Positions 52,401 through 61,400 of a stretch of DNA of 64,000 bases are shown piece by piece (the first letter of the stretch is position 1; each line of letters opens with the position of its first letter). The translations under genes were made by a program, and so were the position numbers. The notes beneath the pieces were generated by a model. It saw nothing but the letters and a program-made list of their open reading frames with translations, ran no database searches and had not been told where the DNA came from. This stretch comes from Tubulanus polymorphus (Eukaryota; Nemertea; Palaeonemertea; Tubulaniformes; Tubulanidae): NCBI RefSeq assembly GCF_964204645.1, contig NC_134028.1, positions 23,658,153 through 23,722,152 of the forward strand, written 5' to 3'.

Positions 52401-55400
52401 GCGATGAATTTCATCGATCAAAATTGATCGGTCGTATTTGTCTCTTATCTCGTCCTCTCTCTATCTCTCTCCTCTCTTTCTGTCGCCTGCGTGAAACGCA
52501 TTGTCAAATTTACACAGGCTGTTTTATTTTATCGTCAGTCTCTCTCAGTGCGTCAGTCAGTCGCGAACGGATGAACCGTGTTTCCGATAACAGTCGTCGT
52601 CGTCGTAACGATCGCGCAATTATCGAAACCGGTAAACAACGCGTGAATTTAGACAGCGACGGGCGGGCACCCGTTATCTTTTCAAATTCGAAATATCGTT
52701 TCTGAGTATTATCCCTAAATCTCCGGTTTCGAGTCGACGCAATTCATTAAGAATTGATGTCAGTTTTTCATGCGTTGTCGCGAGCAGTGGATGATTTTTA
52801 GTGACACCTGCCGCACGTGTGTGTCCTCGGGGGGGGGGAAGTTTTATTGATAATTCAGTAGATATATGACACCTACGCGGATATTGGACCAACTATCTCA
52901 ATTTTGCATTTAAAGTCTGTATCCGTATTGATTTCGTTTCGCGGGCGTCCACGTAACAGGTTTTAAACATTTTATCGCGGTTTGTTATTCTAGGCCGTTG
53001 TCGAGTCTACGGATCAGCTGGTTCAAAAAGGAGACCGCGCGAACGATCGACCTGTCGGTGAAACCAATGAAATATTTCCTCGAAGACGAAAATCGCAAAT
53101 TGACGATCAAATATCCGTCGACGGCAGACGCTGGAATCTACGGGTGTAAAGCGGCGTTTCGTACGTCGGACGGAAGCAACGCGTTCGCGCCGATCACGCG
53201 TACCGCTAATCTCACTGTTCATGGTAAGCACGCCAAAAAATACTTTGAAAACGATATTTCCCAGTTTGGAAATAATTGGAAAATGCATTTTACAGTTTAT
53301 ATAGCATTGCCCCAATGACGACATTCCTCTGAAATTTTTCTTCAAAATTTTCAAAATTGTCAACCAGTCACAACTATAATGCTGGGATCAGTTGCTCTTA
53401 AGTTGGTTAGAGTTAACCTGTGGATAGTTGACGTAGCGACATTTGAAAGTTTATTGTTACTATGGTGCTAATCCACCGGATATCTTTCACCAACCTGGCC
53501 CCTGATGTCCCTGTACAGTATCTGTTCATTTCCATGTGGGAAAATCGAAAAATCACTCATGAAATTCTTAGGAAAACTTGCGAGTTTAGAATTCCTCTTA
53601 CCGAGTTTCACCATCGACATACGTTTTAAGGACGTCAATTTTTTCATCGATTATTTGACCTTAGAATGAGTTACTAGATCGCGTACAAACTATTTGAGAT
53701 CATCAAAGTGTTTACAGGTTTCGTCGTTAGGTGGCAGCACATTCTTAATTTCGTCCAGTTTGAATAATGTGTCCAAAAACTTTTAGTTCTCATTCGTATT
53801 CGCAGATGGCAGCACGTTACAGTTTGTCAACTCGCTGTAACTATTAACACGTTCAATAGATGGCGGCATCGAATTTTACTCAACTAGTTTGAAGTCGTAT
53901 CGATCCGTAGAGAAAACTTAAACATCCTTTCGAAGATATTAAACAAAAACCACAATCGAAAGAAACTATAAGCGATCGCTTGACGTTTTGACTCAATACA
54001 AGTAAAGTAAGCTACTTCAAAAATGGATTCATCGCCAGAGCATTTGTAACGGTAACAGATGATAGAGATGGGTAGCGACAAGGAAATGAATTAGTTTAGA
54101 AAACAGCTTGTGGTATTTGAGTGAAAATGTTAAGTTAAATCTTGATAGTTTGTCTTGATTGTGAGTTTTACTTCAACATGCAGATACTTGCTATGGAAAC
54201 CAAGCGTTTCTATGATTTTGAATGAATAGATCAGTCAACTTAGAATCTTACAAAAAGTAGTGATGGGGGAGAGGTCAAATGAATACTGAAGTGGTTATCA
54301 ATTATAAAAGGGAATGTTTGACAGAGCAATTAAGCTGTTTATCTACTTTATAACTTACTATGACATTAATATAAAGCAGATCATTGTAGATGTATTAAAG
54401 ATGAAGCCATCAATTCACAATTCACTGTTATTGTACTCATTGATTCAAACCATTAGATCAATATGTTCCCCCTGTGTCTGTGCGAATGTTTGCTCTCTTC
54501 CACCATTTAAAGGCAATTAACTATATTTGAATTGTTGTACAAATAAATTGCCAGCCAGTCAAATAAATGAACACATTCGGAAAAAGAAATCGACGATCCA
54601 AAAATGAAAGATGTTCACATTTTTCTAATGAAATGAGGAATTTTAGTTGATTGACGATAGTTCTTTGTCTTCGCTCCCGTCTCAGAATATAGGCAAAGAT
54701 TCGGTCACAGCTTTCAGCTTTTCAAATGATTGATAGTTTTCAGCTGTATAAAAAAACCGTCCACTACGGAAGCGTATAAAGCGTTCATGTGGGTTCATTT
54801 TTTTGAATCCATGATAAAAATGACGACATCGATTGTTGAATAGGGTGACACTTAGTGCTACCCTGGTTCGGTGTAAATTGCTCAGGCATGTTCCCAGTCA
54901 GTGACTCACGTGTGTTTGCTGAAGACCTCTTTTTTGATAATCTATGTTTCATGTTCAGTAGTGTCATTGTATCGCTAGGCAAAGGAAATGTTATAGAAAT
55001 TAATTTATCTACAGACACTGTTTACGCCTCAGATGCCCCACCTGATAATATTTTACAAATTTTCCTACTCCGATTGATCGTTAAAATGACCGATCCCTGC
55101 TCCGACTGTTCCCGGAATTCACGTTCCTCAGGGAGAATTATCGGTCCCGAGACATAGATCGTATGATAAAGACCTATCATGTTTGGATTTAGAAACGGAA
55201 TTATTATTCAAAAAAAATCAAAAATACAACACAAAGTTTCGATCTCTTACAGTTAGATCATCGACGGGCACAGCTTACTGTACTATCATAAGTGAAAAAT
55301 CTTTGTGAACATTTTATTTTTCTAGCTAAACTAAATTCCCTCGTTCGCCACTAGGTCCACCCCTTTTGGATCGGAAGTGGTATTATTTCGTAGATAAAGG

Positions 55401-58400
55401 GCGTGTCACATCGAGTCGACAAATTGAACATATGTATTTTCATTGGGATGGACGCAGCTGGCTACTTCCGAAGAGAAGTGTACTCCAAAACATCAAACGC
55501 TCGCAAGAGAACAAATAAAGCCCCTCGTGGAACTCGCAGTCCCTCGTTCCTCTGTGACTCATACATATTTTGACCCCGATTTGTGGAATATCATTTCCGT
55601 GTTCCATTTCGAGAATAACGACAAAAAAATCTTTTGTGTTACCCGGTATTCTTTATGAATTACAAACTGTTCTGCGTCCAGTTGGTTGAATATATACATG
55701 AAGTGCCTTATTGCGACACCATTTAGACAAAAGTCGCCCGGAAATTAGATAATGGTTTTAGGTTTAACGGCTGACAATATGTCCAAGGTTTAGTCCCAAA
55801 ATAGAATTTTATGCGATGATAAAATGTATATGAATGAAACGACTGTTGTTGCATTTTGATAAATGGTTAAATCTTTATTAGAAAATAATTCAATCGTTTA
55901 ATTAATCGTAAATGATTTTAACGCATTTTATCGCATAAAATTCTATTGTGGGATTTTTCGTAAAACTACAGTTGAAAGGGATTAGAGAGTATTATTCAAC
56001 TAATATTGAAGGATAGCTTAACTAATCCTAGAATGCCCAATGTCGGTATTATGTAAAAGAAGAGCGTTGGTCGTTATAATATGTGAAAAAATAAGATTTC
56101 GAAACGTAGCTCCAATATTCAAATTCACATGTTAATCATGTATCGATTTTAGAAGGTGACTATTAGAAACATTCTGGTTTCCAGTAGTCATGAGTCTTAG
56201 ATTTTTAAGTCAAAACGCTTGTTCTTTCATTAGGTGAATTTCTATATGAGTCACGCTGTTCGACACGGTTGACGAATAGAAAGACAAACTTAAAAAGGCA
56301 GTTCACATTGATTGAATAAACTGTATATCGATATTCCATGTATGAAACACTGCATCTCTCTAGATCCATGAATGAAATATCGATTATCAATATTCTGTGA
56401 AAACAGGTGTTTCCCTGCAGATAGTACTGCCATCTATGCCCAAATACTAATAAACTAAATATCGCCGATAATATTGATCGGTGACTAGTTAATAACTGCC
56501 GTGTGAAATATCATATTGGAGCCTAAATTGATGCCCGAATTATTTAAACGCAGGTCCTGGTCTTCGGCGGTGAATTTGGCGGGTTTATTTGATGAGAGCT
56601 CGCTATCTCTAGCGCGGCGCCGTGCTAGCTAGCTTGCATCGAGTTGGGGACAATAGAGTTGACGCATGACTCATAGCGAGAACACCGGGTTGGGTGTTAC
56701 CTACACTTTATCAGTGAGCAATATTAGTCGTAACGCTAGTATTAATCCGTAGTTCATCGAGTGAAGAGAGTAGACGATGTCCGTCTGCCCCGAGAGTACG
56801 AGAAACTAGAAACTGATTAAAACAATGCTTTTGATCCCATCGATTGCGACGTTTTGATCACTGAGATTCTCTATCTATGGATTAATTATCGAACAGTATT
56901 GTATATATATATTTATATGAATTAGGATCATTAGGGAATATGTTAGGATTAATATTATTCGCCGGGTTATTTCTTCGCCGACACCGGTTACGATTAGTGA
57001 TTATCGTTTACGTTGTTTGTTGCGCAGTGAAACCGTCGACGTCGAAGGAGTACAACCCGATCGAGAAAGATTACGGCGATTCGGTGGAGTTATCGTGCGA
57101 GGCGAACGGAACGCCGACGCCGAGGATTTACTGGTACATGAACGGAAATCTCGTCGAGCCGCAAAATAAGCCGAACAAGTAAGTGCCGTTTTATCGTCCA
57201 AACTTTCACGTTAATTTTTTTTTTCAATTTCGATTATTGTCGAACTTGATGAATCTATAATGTTGTTTCTAAAACCAGTGGCGTTGTTGGAAGTGCCGCG
57301 ACGAAAGCCGCGGATGACGTTTTTTTTTCTTTGAGTACCATGTTTTTGACAAAATTGAAGTAAATTTGTCGCGGAAACATTTAAGAACCGGTTGAAAATC
57401 AGCAATTTGCTGCCGCATTCAAAATTGCTTCCTGAAAACGCAAGGGAAAGTACAGAAGTCACACCTCGCTATCATCGGAAGATTACCCGCCCTGTAAACT
57501 ATTACTGTCTACCTGATTGTTCTAGGTTTTTGTGTAAGGTTGTTATCAAATGATCCGTGGACTCATCGGATATATTTCAAGGAATGCATCGTGAGGTTTC
57601 ACACTCGACTACGAATACACTAGTTTTGAGAGTAGTTTCTCGTCAGCTACTGCGTAAAATATCTAAATGCTATCCTATTCAGAATCGTTTCTAGTTCACT
57701 TTCGATTAAACTGCTATTTTATAATGTCAAATTATTGTCAATTTTGGTGTAGACTGCTATGATTTAAGATATTGAGTTCCCGGGTCTCGCGGTTTTTGCA
57801 TTTGAAATATCAATGCATTTCTTGTTTTGACTTTGATATCATAAAAGTGCCAGAAATCCGAAATAGTAATGTTCCTATTTCACAGTATGCTACACTAGGC
57901 TTTGTTCGTACATTACACAGCAGATCACGTTTATTAATGTAAGCAGAATCGTCATAATAGCCATTGTTTTCAAAATCCACCAACTATTGTCGAGTAAACC
58001 ATAAACTCTGATGCTACACGTGCTGTGCTGCGCAGGTAGTAACCTGAGAATCTAACAATATGCTTTAGCATTTCATTAGCTTAAACTCGGGGAAATTAGC
58101 TTCAGGCTGAGGTTGCCCAATCGGTTGATTCATCGTTTCATTTGCACATTAACTAAATATTATCATTTTCATGTTGGAAATGAGCTTCTAGTTCTAAAGT
58201 TCTGGGTTTGATTCTGTAACTGTCCGTGGATTGTTCGAATAACTATGAATTAGTGAAACCACTGAGGAACCAGTTTTGACGGAGTATTTTTTTCTGCTGT
58301 TCCGTCATTCTTAGACCAGTACTCATACGCGCATACCTGTATAAATTGAACGCGCTGTGCACAGAGCGTTTGAATGTGAAATTAAGCCGGTAGTGACTGA

Positions 58401-61400
58401 TGAGTCATCATTGACTCTTACCTGACTGTCAGAGTCGCTGATAATCAGAATCATAGTCTTTATTTAGCGGAATAACGGGCCAAGCCCATTTATGTAAACA
58501 GATCTCAAATAAAAGCGTGTGTGTGTATATATGACTTCAAACTTCATCTGACATGTCTATCTTCTTAGAGGCAATCTCTAGAAATATTCATTTCCTTCCC
58601 AGTCATTCAATTAACTCTTAATTAGTTGAGTTGCGGTCTCCTTGTGCAGGTTTTCATATTCTTACATAACCCCCCCCCCTCCCCCTGGAAAGGATTGTAA
58701 GTTCCCAAGCTTGACAACGTTTCTTTTTTGAAAAATTGATCAACTCGTTCTCTTTCTCATATAAAACATGCATGATGTTTAGAAAATCATTTTAAAAATG
58801 TCTTTAAAAACGTTGAGAACTGGGTTGTATAGGCAATCAGCTGATGCACGGACGTATAAACTAGACTTATAATCTAGTTTATACGTCCATAGTTGATGTA
58901 ACGACTGGTAGCACTTCGTTGGTTAACGGTTTTTACCAGAAATTACGAGCTTTTACTACTAGGGCATAACTTCATTAGGTAGATGAGCATAGTCAATGGG
59001 GAAACAAATATATTTTATGGCTAATGACACTAATTAGTGAATACTGAATGAGTAATTAACAGATGAATAAAATGAACCTTTACTTTCCTAGATTACTCGA
59101 TGAAGCTACTACGCACTAGTAGTAAAAGCTTTTTTAATAAAATCTAGTTTACCTACGGTACCAGTCTTCAGATGTTTAGGTATTCATAAAAACGCAGGAA
59201 TTTAAACGTAGAAAGAATTCAGGTTCGGAGATCAAACAAGTGTCTCGAAGCTATTGTAAAAAATTTGTTTTTTTTTCTGGCTATAAAGTATTGTTTGGGT
59301 GAAAGAAAAGAGCGCGAACATAAAAGATGCGCGGTTGCTATTTGTAATACGTTTCTAAGGCAATTCGTGGTCTTCTCGTTGTATTGTGAAATGCGAAGAT
59401 GAATTCACTATTCTCTCGAGCGAGCGGGTGACCTCGATCATATAACTCAAGTGAATTACGATTAAAACGTGGTTGTTGCTACAACAAGTCGGCTTATGCA
59501 CCTGTTTATGAGAAAAATTCAAACAGCCTCGGGCTTAGAAACATTTCTTCTAGTTGATAAATTCACTGAGATAACGTGAATGGCAATAATTGTATTGTAG
59601 ATGCCCTCTTTCTGTCTGTCTTTCTCTCTTTCTCTTTCTTGCCTGAACTTGCCTGCCTCGAATCGGACTAAGTTTCCATTGGATACCGATCCTCATTAGG
59701 GTTTTCACGGAACGCACCTGCAGCTGATTGATACCGACTGCTTCCGTCGACAGCATTTTACCGATTAATGTGGACTTCGCAGATATGGTTCGACAAACTA
59801 CCGAGGACTTTCGTGAATATCACCTACAATTATTAGCTTAGACCTGAGCCTGACGCGTCAAAAATACATAAAGATATAATTATACCTAGGAATGCATAAA
59901 TGATCCACTCTTTTGATGATGTTATATTGACAGAGAATTCAAACTACTATCACCCTGGGTTCAACCACGTGGACGTGTAAACTATCCACGGTTCTACAGA
60001 CATTACTGAAATAACTTTCATCCATAGCTTTTGATTATAGGTCAAGGTCGCTAATTCCAGCGCTCTGATTGGTCGTATCTAGCTGCGATGCGAAGTCGTT
60101 GATATTTTCCCTTTTCTATATATCGCCCCAACTTCCTCGAAGAAATTATCTTTAGTAAGAATAACCCCTAAATTTCATCATAGGAATTATCTTTGATATA
60201 ATATAGAATAATCCCTTATAGCTTATACAGAATAGCCCCTTATATAGAATAGCTTATATAGAATAACTCCTTATATAGAATAGTTTATATAGAAAAGCGG
60301 TAACCCCTAATCACATGTTTTCTCTTCTCTTCAAATATGTAAATCCATTTTGACCACAGTTTAACCATGGACTCTCCATGGTTTAACTTTGTGCTGATTT
60401 TGAATGAAATATTTAGAGCCGATTTCATCAGTGAATTATTGGTGAATGAATGTTTTGTCGCGAAGGCGAGATAACAATGTATAAGTTTGTTCGGCGAGAT
60501 CATTTGACCAAACTTGATCAGGTTCACGATGGCTGTGCGCATTGTTATCGATGTTATTATTATATCGTGCGCCATCTCGTCCCCTGGAATTATCCGTAAC
60601 TATTCTTTATCCGGTCTAACAATATGATGCTCTATTGTCACAATCATAACCGGAGTGCTTTGTTTCGCCCGTAGCTTCTGCTATCAGCTCTAGACCAGAC
60701 CCGAGTTCATCCTATTGTGCGCCTTCACTGATTATTAATATAGCAAAGCTGTGGTGTAAAAAGGGCGCCAGTTATGAATTCTCCTATTCTAAAGCCACGA
60801 GCTCACAAAGATTTTCGGACTAAGCCAGATTAGGCCTGTGCCAACTGTTCACAGGGGTGCCAAATGGCTCCCGGCCTGTTAGACCCTGGCTAATTTAGGC
60901 CGGACCAAAAATGTCGGTAAGGTCTTTATGTATGAATGCTGGTTTCGGAAATGACTGGCTCTCTTATTAAAGCACAGACCAAATTTTATCCCGAGCAGGC
61001 TAGTTTGATGCGGGCCAAATCGTCTGTCTGATCGCGGCTTTTACATCCATCGCCAGACAATGCATTTCAATTGCTCAAATACAAAAAGCACTTGTGAAGT
61101 GAATTTCTTTCATGTTATTTATTCAGGTCCATTTGAAAGCGGGATCTCCGCGCGAGCGCGCGAATATTTAGTCGAAGCTATTTTTAATAATGACTTGTTT
61201 TTCAAATATTCGCAGAGGCCTCAATCTCTTCAGCACTTGACAAAAAAAGCATCTGCTTTTATTCAATGGATTACATAAAAATTGAATCAATCCCCAACGA
61301 ACAACACGAGAGAAACAGTTTTTTTATTCCCACGAGAGATACGGGTAATGATCGAGAATAACATCCTTTCAGATGGAAATTTCATTCACCAGGGATAGGG

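Larger units (their letters stand above)
42588..52993 (+). other. Sidekick intron 4 (10.4 kb)
   Basis: Splits Ig3. Holds GGGTGGCC-type repeats (42795, 45307, 46924, 48255), a pyrimidine repeat (44363-44790), a degenerate tandem repeat (49018-49215), a SINE head (49828-49880, minus) and two foldback elements (50821-50950, 51001-51133). A (CTG)n run lies at 51712-51725. No extra exon recognised. Confidence 0.75.
53224..57027 (+). other. Sidekick intron 5
   Basis: 3.8 kb with a MITE relative (53382-53504), three gatggc-gca motifs between 53727 and 53870, and a foldback element (55794-55953). Open frames at 54855-55157 and 55443-55658 show no recognisable similarity. Confidence 0.75.

Noticed and set aside
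56940-57027. Apparent signal-peptide-like start before sidekick exon 6
   Set aside because: The acceptor tgcgcag at 57021-57027 and phase agreement with exon 5 show it is intron.
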